DNA from: Flavobacteriales bacterium
GTDB lineage: Bacteria; Bacteroidota; Bacteroidia; Flavobacteriales_D; Sanyastnellaceae
DNA length: 58,219 nt
Assembly (NCBI GenBank): GCA_019694805.1
Contig: JAIBBG010000015.1
Location: forward strand, 1 to 58,219
Reading direction: 5' to 3'
Every line of letters starts with the position of its first letter. The first letter of the stretch is position 1. Both the position numbers and the translations under genes were made by a program. Below the pieces are notes generated by a model. The model had not been told where the DNA came from, did not search any database, and saw nothing but the letters and a program-made list of their open reading frames with translations. Shown in pieces: positions 41,388 to 51,933 of the stretch.

Positions 41388-44189
41388 ATGAAGCTGTGGC
41401 TTACGATAATTGTTGTATCGCTGATGTGCTGCAATGGCGCGGTTGCACAGTATTATGATAATGTCACTTTCACTTCAGGTATTGTTCATCAATACAACAA
41501 CGGTTTTTGGGGTGGAGGTGTATCGATGTGTGACTTCGATGGTGATGGGTTGGACGATATTTCGATTTGCCAACGCAACGTAAATCCGCTGTTTTTTCGC
41601 AATACCGGCGGTGCTTTCGAGCAAGTTCCATATGTCATCTCGAATGATAAAGAGATGAAACAAATCACTTGGGTAGATTATGACAATGACGGAGATAAAG
41701 ATCTTTTCACCACTTCATTGCTGGCTCCCTTCAAGTTATACCGCAATGATGGCAACTTCGATTTCACAGATATTTCTTTAGCTGCTGGATTTCCGGCAAC
41801 CACAGACTATACCTTCGGCAACTGCTGGGCTGATTATGACTTGGATGGTGACCTGGATGTGTTCATCAGCAACTACAATGGAATTGGCTTCGGAAATCCC
41901 TTGGCCAGCGATTTATTGTTCAGGAACAACGGTGATGATACCTTTACGAATGTCACGGTAGAAGCCGGTTTCGGAAGCGAACATTGTTATACATTCATGT
42001 CCATTTGGATGGACTTAAATGGGGATTTGTGGCCGGATCTATACAACATCAATGACCGATATGAATGTCAGGATTACCTCTATCTCAACAATGGCGATGG
42101 AACATTTACGGATGTGACGGTGAGTTCAGGGGTAGTTCAGAACATCCTGAGCATGAATATTTCTGCAGAAGATTATGACAATGATGGTGATTTTGACATT
42201 TATGTCTCCAACGGTACCGAAGGTTGTTCCTTTTTTCGTCACGATGAAAATGATGTATTCACAGAGATTGCTGATATCAATGGCACTGTACTGAATGTGT
42301 TTTGTTGGGGCACACAATTCGTGGATGCCGACAACGATATGTGGCAAGATATGTTTGTCTCATCAACTCCACATCAAGCTACAACCGGTCAGGATCGTTT
42401 TCTTCTCAACAATCAAGATGGGACTTTTTCCAACATCACGAATGAATCTGGATTTATTGCCGAAACCAGTTGGAACCGTTCAGTAGCCACTGGCGATTAC
42501 AACCAGGATGGTTTTCCGGATTTATTTACTGCGGCTACTTTGCCTTCATATTCATCTTTATGGCGCGCTGTTCCCAATGATAATAACTGGCTAAAAGTGC
42601 AGTTGCAAGGAGTGGTATCAAATCGCGATGGTATTTCGTCTCGTATTGAATGTTATGTAAATGGGATATGTCAAAGTAGATATACCTATTGTGGAGAAGC
42701 ATATCTCGCTCAGAATTCTTCTTCCGAAATTTTTGGAATGGACCAATATGAAAAGGCTGATTCACTGATTGTAAAATGGCCCTCGGGTATCATCGATAAG
42801 TGGTATAATATTCCAGCGGGTCAGCATCTTTATTTGGTGGAAGGGACATCAAGTGAAGTGATCGTTCAATACACACCATTCTTCTGTGATGGTGATAGCG
42901 CTCAGATTCAAGCGAATCAATGGTCGGCCTACGCGTGGAGCAACGGAGAGAATTCGGCATCCATGTTCATCCATGAACCACAGAACTTGGTACTGACAGT
43001 TTCTGATCAGTATGGTAACCAATTTCAATCGGATACCATTTCATTGGATCATTTCCCTGCAGGAGAATTTGAATGGTCAACACACAATCCCTCTTGTTTT
43101 GGTGAATCCAATGGTTGGATAAGTATTGAAAATGCGGATTGGCTTCCCGCCTTTATTTGGTTGAATGATTCTCTTTATCCTGGAAGCAGCGTTTACAATC
43201 TCACCCCAGATCTCTATGAAATCAGTTTTCAAGATGAGCATGGATGTATCCAAAATGCCAGTTTCGAGCTTACTAATCCGGAAGAATTGACCGCACAAGC
43301 ATGGCTAACACAACCACTTTGTTATGATGAAACAGGTCAAGCGGTGATAGAAGTTGCCGGAGCGCAAGGTGGTTATGTGGTGAATCTGGGATCTGCCGAC
43401 CTTGGTGCATTGGAAGTTGGCGCTTATGAATTGGTGATCTCGGATGCTATGAATTGCGAGACCACCTTGTCATTTGAAATTGTTGGTCCAATGCAGATCA
43501 ACGCTGATATCACCACGACTCATGTATGGTGTGCGGGAGAACAATCAGGTGCAATGGTCATAGAGAATGTGTCTGGCGGCACGGGCGTCATCACAGCAAA
43601 TCCTGAATACCAAGGGTTGCCACTTTTTGCTGGTGAGTATAATATGATGCTGATCGATGAAGTTGGATGCAGTCGGGAATTTATGTTTACCATTGAGGAA
43701 CCGGAACCGCTCGCATTGGAAGTCATCACAACACCGGAATACGAAATGGGTGAATCTGGCAGTGCAGAAGTGATTGTTACCGGCGGTGTCGCACCGTATA
43801 CCTACATCTGGAGTGAACTCAGCTTGACGGATAGCCTCGCTCAAAACCTCACGCAAGGCAATTATGCAATCACTGTTGAGGACCAGCATGGTTGTTTTTC
43901 CTATGAACAATTTACCATTGATTTTGTGGCTGAAATGTCTGAGCTTCACACAAGCGATTATACGTTGTTTCCCAATCCTGCCATGGATAAGTTATTTCTG
44001 ATTCAGCCATCAAATGCAGGAACGGTCTATTATTCATTGTTCGATGTTTCAGGAAAATTGATCATCAAAGACAAGTGCTTGAATCCTCATGAAGGCGTTG
44101 ATATTTCGTCATTCAGTCAAGGTTCGTACTATATTCAAATAAAAACAAACGGCAGAGAAATATCCCTGCCGTTCGCCATCATCAAATGA
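41388..44189 (+). CDS. Secreted FG-GAP/VCBS and ASPIC/UnbV repeat protein with T9SS tail
   Basis: 933-residue exported protein. Signal peptide (MKLWLTIIVVSLMCCNGAVAQ), then seven-bladed-propeller-type FG-GAP/VCBS repeats with calcium-like loops (DFDGDGLDD, DYDNDGDKDLF, DYDLDGDLDVF, DYDNDGDFDIY, DYNQDGFPDLF) to about residue 385. An ASPIC/UnbV domain follows (NNWLKVQLQGVVSNRDGISS... ...DSLIVKWPSGIIDKW), as in CRTAC1-like proteins. Then come several Ig/SprB-like repeats (PEELTAQAWLTQPLCYDETG). A type A T9SS sorting domain ends it (LFPNPAMDKLFLIQPS...FSQGSYYIQIKTNGR). It probably acts at the cell surface in adhesion or binding. The first in-frame codon upstream is a TTG at 41379; 41388 fits the signal. 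Confidence 0.9.
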   Translation: MKLWLTIIVVSLMCCNGAVAQYYDNVTFTSGIVHQYNNGFWGGGVSMCDFDGDGLDDISICQRNVNPLFFRNTGGAFEQVPYVISNDKEMKQITWVDYDNDGDKDLFTTSLLAPFKLYRNDGNFDFTDISLAAGFPATTDYTFGNCWADYDLDGDLDVFISNYNGIGFGNPLASDLLFRNNGDDTFTNVTVEAGFGSEHCYTFMSIWMDLNGDLWPDLYNINDRYECQDYLYLNNGDGTFTDVTVSSGVVQNILSMNISAEDYDNDGDFDIYVSNGTEGCSFFRHDENDVFTEIADINGTVLNVFCWGTQFVDADNDMWQDMFVSSTPHQATTGQDRFLLNNQDGTFSNITNESGFIAETSWNRSVATGDYNQDGFPDLFTAATLPSYSSLWRAVPNDNNWLKVQLQGVVSNRDGISSRIECYVNGICQSRYTYCGEAYLAQNSSSEIFGMDQYEKADSLIVKWPSGIIDKWYNIPAGQHLYLVEGTSSEVIVQYTPFFCDGDSAQIQANQWSAYAWSNGENSASMFIHEPQNLVLTVSDQYGNQFQSDTISLDHFPAGEFEWSTHNPSCFGESNGWISIENADWLPAFIWLNDSLYPGSSVYNLTPDLYEISFQDEHGCIQNASFELTNPEELTAQAWLTQPLCYDETGQAVIEVAGAQGGYVVNLGSADLGALEVGAYELVISDAMNCETTLSFEIVGPMQINADITTTHVWCAGEQSGAMVIENVSGGTGVITANPEYQGLPLFAGEYNMMLIDEVGCSREFMFTIEEPEPLALEVITTPEYEMGESGSAEVIVTGGVAPYTYIWSELSLTDSLAQNLTQGNYAITVEDQHGCFSYEQFTIDFVAEMSELHTSDYTLFPNPAMDKLFLIQPSNAGTVYYSLFDVSGKLIIKDKCLNPHEGVDISSFSQGSYYIQIKTNGREISLPFAIIK

Positions 44190-44213
44190 TGCGTTATTTC
44201 AATGCGGTGAATG

Positions 44214-47200
44214 TTATCTGAGAACAGTAACACTTCCCGATATTCTTTTATCTACCTGGAGATTGTTGAATGATACTTCTATTTGGAAGGTAAACATATC
44301 ATTGTGTGTGAAGTATTCACCACCGCGAACATTGCCTGTCCATGGCATATCTGGATCATCCGTTGTGAATACCACTTCTCCCCAACGATTGATCACATCA
44401 AAACGATATGACCTGATTTCTTCTTTAGAACTGATTACTGGCATGAAAACATCATTCACGCCATCACCATCTGGTGTGAAACTATTCGGCACGAATATGT
44501 AGAAAGTGTTATCGATGTTCACGAGTCTTGAATATTCTGAGAGACATCCGTAATCATTCATCACTTTCAAGGTGACATCAAAAGCACCACCTCTATTATA
44601 ATGATGCAATGGACTTGCTTCTTCCGCAGTATAACCATCACCAAAATCCCACATGTATTGGGTTGCACCAACACTGGCATCTGTGAACTGAATATCTACT
44701 TCATAAATTATATCTGCATCCGGATCAAAAGTGAATGAGGCCACTGGTACTTCAAACACTTCCAACATGTCATCAAAATGCTGCGTCTTTTCACATCCAA
44801 ATTCAGATACGGCATGGAGTTGAACATCATATAAACCAGGATTTTGAATGGTCACAGAGGGATTCTGCTCAGCAGATGATGCGCCATTGCCGAAAGTCCA
44901 GTTCCATGTAACTCCATCGGTAGTGGAATTTTCAAATTCCACTACCAGAGGAGCACAACCGTTAAAGACTGAAGGCATAATATCAATAGAAGGCGTTGGA
45001 TGAATCGTATAAATTTCTTCGTGTTGATCGGTGCATTCAAACACATTCGATGAAATCACCACAATGCTGTGATCTCCGACCTCATCGAAGTTGAATGTAG
45101 GTGTTGAAGCATTGGAGAAAGCCACTCCATCAGCAAACCACTGATAAGCACCAGAACCAGAAGTGATCACATTCACGTTCACATCTTCGGAAAGGAAACA
45201 ACTTTCAACCTGATCTAATGTGAATGTGGTTGTCGGCTGTGGCAATACATGTATGGTTTCTGTTGCGTGTCCTTCACATCCGAATTCGTTTTCGGTATCA
45301 AGGGATACCTGAATGTCTTGTGGTGAGCCGGTTGTATTCACGAAATCCTGACAAACATCCATATCACTGCTGGTAAAACCATTGCTGAATGTCCATGAGT
45401 AAATACTTGCATTCTGTGAAGCGTTCTGAGAACAAACATGGAGTGGACTGCAACCATCTGTCGCAGACAAATTCATCACAGAAACAGGTTGAGGATGCAC
45501 TATGAATGTGATGTTATCGGTTGCCTGACATCCATTGTTTTCTGTTGCAGTGGCTGACACCATATAAGTATTGCCCACTTCAAATGGATGTGATACATCA
45601 AGCCCGGTGTCATAATGGCCATCTCCATAATCCCAAGAAATATTCTGGATGTTACCAGTGGTGGTCGCATGGAAATGTGCATCATTCAAAGGACAAATGG
45701 AGCTTTCTTCTGCAGTTACAGTAATTTCAGGACTTGGCAAAACCGTTATGGTAAAGGTGGTTGTGTCAAAACTACAGCCGTCATTGGCGTAGTAGATGAC
45801 ATCATATTCACCCGCTTCATCATAAATGTGATTGGGGCTCATCAATGTTGATGTTGAACTATCACCAAACTCAAAGGCGTAGTTGGTGGCACCAGTGGTA
45901 TTGTTTTGGAATTCCACAAACATGGGTGAGCAACCGATAGGCGCGCTGGGCACCAGATCAATGTGAACAGTGTTTGGAAGAACTGTTACAACAGATTCTG
46001 CCATATCTGATCCACAAGCATTGTATGCAAAAAGTTTGATGATAAAATCTTCTGAACTTTCTTCAGTGATGTATACCCTTGGTGAAGGCACGGCATCGGA
46101 AGTAGTCTCTCCATCACCAAAATCCCATAGATATGAATCAGGATTACCCGTGGTGTTGTTACTGAATACTGTTGTTACAGGCGAACACTGAGACGATAAG
46201 TTGGTTGAAAAAGAGGCATGTGGTGTTGGATATACCTCGACCATTTCTGAATGGCTGTTACTTCCACAAGTATTTGTTGCAGTGAGTATGATTTCATGAA
46301 TGGTATTGACATCCGATGCAGCAAAAGCATATGGATTAGGATCTTGCACATTGTAAGAATTGCCATCCATACTCCAGCTATAACTTACTCCAGTACCTGC
46401 GGTTGTATTATCGAATGAAACAGATAGAGGAGTGCAGCCACTTTGCACGGAAGTATTGAATGAGGCCTGAGGTGCTGAGATGATCTCAATATCATCGCTA
46501 TATGAATGACTACAACCAAGTGAGTTGTATGCCAGAAGAGTTACCTGATAAGTTCCACCAATGGAATAAATGGTATGGCCATCTTCCATCATGGAGTTAG
46601 AACCATTGCCGAAGCTCCATTCATATTCGGTAGCTCCCGTTGAATTGTTGGTGAAATTGACGATGTTGTTCAGACATCCAGTTGCAGGATGTGTGAAATC
46701 TGCAAATGGCATGGCTTCAACACTAAGTGTCATAGCATCCGAAGCAGTACAGCCATAATTATCGGTTGCAGTGAGTGTAAATACGGTAGTCGAAGGAACG
46801 GTGGCTGTGGCGAATCCGATGTTCGGATCATCGAGGTATTGTGCATGATCCCAGCTGTAGTTCACAGATGGTGATGATGAACTCACTCCACCACTGAGTT
46901 GATATGGACTGCCTTCACAAACACCAGCGTCATTTCCTGCATTTACTACCGGGATATCATGTACATTCACGATGCGGTTATCGGTTGTAAGACATGATCC
47001 GCTTCCTAGTGTATATGTAACAGTAAAGCTGCCATTTTGTGTCGGAGTGAATGCACCGCTTGAGTTCACATATGCACTACCAGACCATGAACCGCCACTT
47101 ACGCCTGGCGTAAGATTGACAGTAGCAGATCCTTCGCAAAGATCAGAGTCTGCGCCAGCATCGGCGTAAGTAGTTGCAATGACCGTGATGGTATTTGAAT

Positions 47201-49967
47201 CTGAACTTGTGCATCCGAAAGCGTTGGTATAACTGTAAGTCAATACATGCGCTCCTAAAGTTGACGGTGTAAACACACCGCTGGATGAAACATCTGTTCC
47301 GGACCAAACTCCTCCTGAAGGACTAAATCCGGTGAGTGTTTGTGCAATACCCTGATCGCAGAATGTCTGATCCAAACCTGCATTAACTGTTGGAATTGGA
47401 TTGGCGACGATATTCAAAGCATCAGTAGCTGTGCATCCTGAAGCATCTGTCACCATCACACTCAGTGTCAAATTAGCATTGACTGTATGAGTTGGATTCG
47501 CAATAGAAGGGTTGGAGACTGTGCCTCCTGACCAGTCATAATCAGTGATGCTACCATTTGGTGTATTGGCAACTGCATTGAATGATACCACAGATCCCGT
47601 GCAAGCTGAAACATCAGATCCTGCATTCACTGTTGGAAGACCTAAGACTACGACAACGATTTGATCCGTGGCAAGACATCCACCCGACATGGCCTGATAG
47701 GTGAGGTTGTAGGTCCCTGTTGCGGACGGGGTAAAGAGTCCACCGGATGTCACCCATGGCGATCCCGACCATGTGCCACCAGTAGCTAACTGCACCGCAG
47801 GTGAATTGAGGCAAACCTGTAAATCTGGCCCGGCATTTAATGGTCCGGGGTTGATAACAGAAATGTCCATCTGATCACTTGCAGTACAGCTGTAGCTATC
47901 AGTGTATGTATAGGTAAGTGTGAATGTACCCGTTGTTGAAGGAGAAAAAACACCCGATGCATCTACATCTGTTCCGGACCAGAGACCTCCTGCAGGTGTA
48001 AAACCTGCTAAGGCAACCGGCCCACCGTTGATGCAAGTGGTCAGGTTAAATCCTGCGTTGACGTTTGGCAAAGCATGCACGTTGACGGTAACGTCGTCTG
48101 ATGCTGAACATCCCGCTGCATCTGTCGCAGTGACAGTGTAAGATGAAGTTATTGCTGGTGTTGCTGTTGGATTTGAAATATTATTTTGACTGACAGAACC
48201 TGTCCAGGAATATGCATTGATGGCACCATTGGTGCTGCTCGCGATGGCATTAAGTTGCGCGGTCGATCCTGTGCAGATGTCTTGGTTGGTGCCTGCATTC
48301 ACAGAAGGAAGTGACAATACAGTAACCACCAATTGATCACTGGCCATACACGTTCCTGTTGAAGCAGTATAAGTAAGGTTGAACACTCCTGTTTGACCGG
48401 GATTGAATGAACCGCCGGAAGTCACCCATGTGCTTCCAGACCAAGTTCCACCGGTTTGTAGTTGATGCGCACCACTGTTGAGACAAAGTGAAACGTCGTT
48501 CCCTGCATTTACAGTTCCCGGTGGTACCACTGTAACCGTAAGCTGGTCTGTAGATGTACAACCCGATGCATTAGAATATGTATAGGTAAGAATAAAGCTA
48601 CCTGTTACTGTTGGCGTAAAAACACCAGCACTGTTCACCCCGGTACCAGTCCAGGTGCCACCAGCAGGTGAAAATCCTGGTAGTGAATATGCACCACTGT
48701 TGCTACACAGCGTTACGTCATTGCCTGCTTGAACGGTCGGATAGTTATTGACGATAACAGTCATTACATCAGAGGCAGAACAGTTTTCTTCGTCAGTTAC
48801 TGTGAGGGTGTAATTTGTAGTTGAAGATGGAGTTGCAGTGGTATTCAAAATACCATCGGTTCCCAATGAGCTGCCATTCCAATCAATAACGGTGATATTG
48901 CCATTCGTGCTTGAAGCTGTTCCGTTGAGAGAAGCAGTCTGTCCGTTGCAAATACTCACATCTGCTCCAGCAGTTACCGTTGGCAATGGACGCACTTCCA
49001 TGGTGACATTGTCCGATACATTACATCCTGGTGAGCCGCTGGTAACGGTGAGGTTATAAGTACCCACCGCTGACGGAGTAAATAGTCCGCCGGAAGTTAC
49101 AAGTGGTGATCCACTCCATGTGCCTACCGATGGCAATTGTATGTTGCCACTATTCAGACAAACGTCTTGATCTGGTCCACCATTGATAGGCGAAGGAGTT
49201 GTTACCGTAACAACGGCTTGATCGGTATTGGTGCAACCGTTAGAATTGGTATAGCTATAAGTAAGTGTAAAATTTCCTGTTGTGCTTGGTGTAAAAAGTC
49301 CTGAGGCGTTCACACCTGTGCCAGACCATGTACCACCAGCTGGAGTTGCGGTAAGTTGAATACTGCCTTGTGAAAGACACATACTTTGGTCTGAACCGGC
49401 ATTTACCGTTGGTAAAGGATAAATAGAAATTGCTATCGCATCACTTTTCTGACAACCTGCAGCATCCACAGCAGTCACGTTGTAGGTACTCGGTGATGTT
49501 GGTGCGACAGTCCAACATTGTGTTGGAGGACCACCTACCCATGTATATAAAGTAATAGCACCATTCGGAGATGTTGCATTTGCGCAAAGTTGTGTGGGTA
49601 CACCCGAACAGATTGTCATGTCTAAACCGGCATTTACGGTCGGTAGACTCAATACAGTAATGGTAATGTTATCCGTTGCAATACAACCATTTGCATCCTG
49701 TATAGTTAAAGTATAGGTTGTAGTGGTGGTCGGTGCCAGCGAAGTGTTTGGCGTAGGATTGAAAGTAGTTCCATTCCAACTGTAAGTAACAGTTCCTGTT
49801 GTTCCGCTGGTGGTAACGTTTGGGCCTGGATTATAGGGTTGTCCCTGACATTTGGTTGCGTCAGGACCGGCGTTGACAGCACATTGTGAATAACTCTGCG
49901 AAATAGACAGAATTGCCGACGTAAGTGCCAAAAGGCCGGTAGGCCAATTGAGTAATAGGGATTTCAC
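44214..49967 (-). CDS. Giant surface protein: Ig-like triplet repeats, PKD domains, CHU_C (T9SS type B) tail
   Basis: 1917-residue secreted protein. GTG start, signal peptide ending SISQSYSQ. Residues about 28-1086 contain 14 Ig-like repeats of 70-82 residues, each opening with xPTVNAGxDxxxC. They alternate in three types: A (NGxIxxYxWxG), B (PAGGTWSGTGVxxSGVFTP) and C (GGTWSGSxWVTSGGxFxP), in the order A-A-B-C-A-B-C-A-B-C-A-B-C-A. About nine PKD domains follow (WSFGNGS, WDFGDG). The tail (FYIFVPNSFTPDGDGVNDVF, INRWGEVVF) is the gliding-motility-associated CHU_C domain, exported by T9SS. Likely an adhesin or motility-associated surface fibre. It converges on the ASPIC gene with 24 nt between. 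Confidence 0.92.
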   Translation of the reverse strand: MKSLLLNWPTGLLALTSAILSISQSYSQCAVNAGPDATKCQGQPYNPGPNVTTSGTTGTVTYSWNGTTFNPTPNTSLAPTTTTTYTLTIQDANGCIATDNITITVLSLPTVNAGLDMTICSGVPTQLCANATSPNGAITLYTWVGGPPTQCWTVAPTSPSTYNVTAVDAAGCQKSDAIAISIYPLPTVNAGSDQSMCLSQGSIQLTATPAGGTWSGTGVNASGLFTPSTTGNFTLTYSYTNSNGCTNTDQAVVTVTTPSPINGGPDQDVCLNSGNIQLPSVGTWSGSPLVTSGGLFTPSAVGTYNLTVTSGSPGCNVSDNVTMEVRPLPTVTAGADVSICNGQTASLNGTASSTNGNITVIDWNGSSLGTDGILNTTATPSSTTNYTLTVTDEENCSASDVMTVIVNNYPTVQAGNDVTLCSNSGAYSLPGFSPAGGTWTGTGVNSAGVFTPTVTGSFILTYTYSNASGCTSTDQLTVTVVPPGTVNAGNDVSLCLNSGAHQLQTGGTWSGSTWVTSGGSFNPGQTGVFNLTYTASTGTCMASDQLVVTVLSLPSVNAGTNQDICTGSTAQLNAIASSTNGAINAYSWTGSVSQNNISNPTATPAITSSYTVTATDAAGCSASDDVTVNVHALPNVNAGFNLTTCINGGPVALAGFTPAGGLWSGTDVDASGVFSPSTTGTFTLTYTYTDSYSCTASDQMDISVINPGPLNAGPDLQVCLNSPAVQLATGGTWSGSPWVTSGGLFTPSATGTYNLTYQAMSGGCLATDQIVVVVLGLPTVNAGSDVSACTGSVVSFNAVANTPNGSITDYDWSGGTVSNPSIANPTHTVNANLTLSVMVTDASGCTATDALNIVANPIPTVNAGLDQTFCDQGIAQTLTGFSPSGGVWSGTDVSSSGVFTPSTLGAHVLTYSYTNAFGCTSSDSNTITVIATTYADAGADSDLCEGSATVNLTPGVSGGSWSGSAYVNSSGAFTPTQNGSFTVTYTLGSGSCLTTDNRIVNVHDIPVVNAGNDAGVCEGSPYQLSGGVSSSSPSVNYSWDHAQYLDDPNIGFATATVPSTTVFTLTATDNYGCTASDAMTLSVEAMPFADFTHPATGCLNNIVNFTNNSTGATEYEWSFGNGSNSMMEDGHTIYSIGGTYQVTLLAYNSLGCSHSYSDDIEIISAPQASFNTSVQSGCTPLSVSFDNTTAGTGVSYSWSMDGNSYNVQDPNPYAFAASDVNTIHEIILTATNTCGSNSHSEMVEVYPTPHASFSTNLSSQCSPVTTVFSNNTTGNPDSYLWDFGDGETTSDAVPSPRVYITEESSEDFIIKLFAYNACGSDMAESVVTVLPNTVHIDLVPSAPIGCSPMFVEFQNNTTGATNYAFEFGDSSTSTLMSPNHIYDEAGEYDVIYYANDGCSFDTTTFTITVLPSPEITVTAEESSICPLNDAHFHATTTGNIQNISWDYGDGHYDTGLDVSHPFEVGNTYMVSATATENNGCQATDNITFIVHPQPVSVMNLSATDGCSPLHVCSQNASQNASIYSWTFSNGFTSSDMDVCQDFVNTTGSPQDIQVSLDTENEFGCEGHATETIHVLPQPTTTFTLDQVESCFLSEDVNVNVITSGSGAYQWFADGVAFSNASTPTFNFDEVGDHSIVVISSNVFECTDQHEEIYTIHPTPSIDIMPSVFNGCAPLVVEFENSTTDGVTWNWTFGNGASSAEQNPSVTIQNPGLYDVQLHAVSEFGCEKTQHFDDMLEVFEVPVASFTFDPDADIIYEVDIQFTDASVGATQYMWDFGDGYTAEEASPLHHYNRGGAFDVTLKVMNDYGCLSEYSRLVNIDNTFYIFVPNSFTPDGDGVNDVFMPVISSKEEIRSYRFDVINRWGEVVFTTDDPDMPWTGNVRGGEYFTHNDMFTFQIEVSFNNLQVDKRISGSVTVLR

Positions 49968-50017
49968 TTTCAGCAGTTTAAGTTAGGTAATGAATAGTTT
50001 TTATCCAAAACCTGATA

Positions 50018-50025
50018 CGAAGGTA
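50018..50025 (-). promoter_or_regulatory. Near-consensus -7 box for the giant surface protein gene
   Basis: Minus-strand TACCTTCG, one base off TAnnTTTG, 50 bp upstream of the GTG start. The same variant precedes the DEAD helicase. Confidence 0.45.
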
Positions 50026-50154
50026 GGTGGTTTTTGGTTGCGTTGTTGATAAAATCGTGAAAAAAATTTTCGGGCTTAACCGACTTCAACAGTAAAAAGT
50101 ATTTTGGGGGCTTATTTTGGCCGCGAAAACCTGTAATTTATTTTTAAACCGTTT

Positions 50155-51816
50155 ATGAAAAAAATCATACCTGCATTGTTTTTTGTTTACATGTTCATGG
50201 GAACATCCGCACAGTCTGAACCATTTGGATTCACGATGTCAAAGGAGAGTTTTGATGTCCTCAGAACAGAAATTTTGCCAACTTTCGATCACAACCAATT
50301 GCTTGCTGAAGACACTGAAATTGAAGAGAAAGGTGGTCGCACCAATATTGGCCGCATCATTCCCTCCGATGCAAATGAGGATAATGCCGGAGAATGGATC
50401 GATCTAAGCAATGGCGATAGGGTTTGGCAATACAGATTTAAATCTGAAGGAGCAAAAGGACTGAGTGTTTATTTCAATGATCTGTTCATTCCGATCGGAG
50501 CTATAATGTTCTTCTATCCAGCTGATAGAAGTTACATGGTTGGTCCCTTTACCAATGAAGATTGCAAGGCCAATGGCAAATTCATGGTGGGTGAGATCCT
50601 GGGTGATGAAGGCGTGCTTGAATACTATGAACCTTCGACTGTGGTCGGAGATGGACGAATTGGCATATATGGCATTGCACACTTATATAGATATGTATAT
50701 GGCAACGAAGAGGAGCAAAGAGGTGGTGGAAGTGACGCTTGTGAAGTGGATGTGAATTGTCCGGAAGGAGCTGAATGGACAGCTCAGCGTGATGGTGTAG
50801 TGAGACTCCAAATCACTGAGGGAAATTTTGTAGGACTTTGTTCCGGATCTTTGGTGAACACAACCGCCAAAGACTGTCGCAAGTATATCCTGACAGCAAT
50901 GCACTGCGGTGAAAACGTATCCGATGCCGATTGGGATCTTTGTTCTGTTCGTTTCAAATATCAACGCTCAACTTGTGGTGCAGGTTCTGCACCTACTTTG
51001 AATAATAAAGTAGGCGTGAATCACCTTGCAGATAGCAATGACGGTGGCGGTGAGACGGGGTCTGATTTCCTGCTTATTGAATTGGAAGATGATATTCCAT
51101 CTGGTTGGAATGCATTTTTCAATGGTTGGAACGCAGAAACTTCGGCAGCTTCCAATGGTGTGTGTATCCATCATCCTGCTGGTGACAGTAAGAAAATTTC
51201 TACCACAGGAAATATCGTATCCGGAACATATAGTCAAACCGGTTTTCACTGGCGCGTGGTATGGCAGGAAACGGTAACCAATTGGGGCGTAACCGAAGGT
51301 GGTTCATCTGGTTCTCCACTTTTTGATCCTAATCATCGCATCGTAGGTACACTCACTGGTGGTGGTTCTTTCTGCTCTTCTCCAACAGCGCCAGATTACT
51401 ATGGTAAAATGTCGAAACACTGGACAGCCAATCCCAATGCAGCAGATCAAAAACTAAAGGTATGGCTCGATCCCCTCAATACTGGTCAGCTTACCATGGA
51501 TGGTTCTTACGTACATGCATCAGCGGCATCGCCTTGCGATCCTTCGATTACTTCTGTGCAGGAATTTGTGCGTTTCGATGAAGTGAAAATCTTTCCATCA
51601 ATCACCGAGTCTGTGCTGAATATTTCTTGTGAGAAATTCTCAAGTATTGCTGAAGTGAGGGTATTTGATAACAGCGGCAGAATGGTGAAGTCATTCAGCC
51701 TGATGAACATGAATACCCAAATGAATACAAGTGATCTAAGTGACGGACTTTATTACATCAGTTTCATAGGTCGCGAAGGAAAATTCATTACCCAAAAGTT
51801 TGCGGTAAAACACTAA
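50155..51816 (+). CDS. Secreted trypsin-like (lysyl endopeptidase-type) serine protease with T9SS tail
   Basis: 553-residue exported protease. Signal peptide (MKKIIPALFFVYMFMGTSAQ), an N-terminal propeptide-like domain to about 190 (WQYRFKSEGAKGLSVYFNDL), then an S1-type catalytic domain. The triad is complete: His250 (LTAMHC), Asp304 (GSDFLLIEL) and Ser385 (GGSSGSPLF). Flanking cysteines and the CSGSLVNTTAKDCRKYILTA stretch match the bacterial lysyl endopeptidase (Lys-C) branch; lysine specificity is inferred. The C-terminal 80 residues (VKIFPSITESVLNISCE...DLSDGLYYISF) form a T9SS type A sorting domain. It is one of five T9SS substrates in the window. No exact promoter consensus is visible. 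Confidence 0.92.
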   Translation: MKKIIPALFFVYMFMGTSAQSEPFGFTMSKESFDVLRTEILPTFDHNQLLAEDTEIEEKGGRTNIGRIIPSDANEDNAGEWIDLSNGDRVWQYRFKSEGAKGLSVYFNDLFIPIGAIMFFYPADRSYMVGPFTNEDCKANGKFMVGEILGDEGVLEYYEPSTVVGDGRIGIYGIAHLYRYVYGNEEEQRGGGSDACEVDVNCPEGAEWTAQRDGVVRLQITEGNFVGLCSGSLVNTTAKDCRKYILTAMHCGENVSDADWDLCSVRFKYQRSTCGAGSAPTLNNKVGVNHLADSNDGGGETGSDFLLIELEDDIPSGWNAFFNGWNAETSAASNGVCIHHPAGDSKKISTTGNIVSGTYSQTGFHWRVVWQETVTNWGVTEGGSSGSPLFDPNHRIVGTLTGGGSFCSSPTAPDYYGKMSKHWTANPNAADQKLKVWLDPLNTGQLTMDGSYVHASAASPCDPSITSVQEFVRFDEVKIFPSITESVLNISCEKFSSIAEVRVFDNSGRMVKSFSLMNMNTQMNTSDLSDGLYYISFIGREGKFITQKFAVKH

Positions 51817-51848
51817 TTCGCGGATTAACGATGTTTTAATATGGTAGC

Positions 51849-51865
51849 CAATTCACGCTGAATTG
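51849..51865. promoter_or_regulatory. Palindrome upstream of the STAS gene
   Basis: A perfect CAATTCA-cgc-TGAATTG, 22 bp upstream of the -33 element. It could be an operator or a weak terminator of the protease gene. Confidence 0.4.
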
Positions 51866-51887
51866 TTCGTATTGGTGCGTGAAATGG

Positions 51888-51917
51888 TTGTCAATTCAGT
51901 AAAATGCCATATATTTG
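51888..51917 (+). promoter_or_regulatory. Promoter of the STAS gene (-33 and -7)
   Basis: TTG (51888-51890), 19-bp spacer, TATATTTG (51910-51917). It excludes the upstream in-frame ATG at 51904. Confidence 0.72.
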
Positions 51918-51933
51918 GCCAAAACCCTGTGAA

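Noticed and set aside
44800..49950. CRISPR-like regular spacing of repeats
   Set aside because: The periodic similarity is protein-level repetition of Ig-like domains with variable spacing of 210-250 bp, not identical short repeats with spacers.
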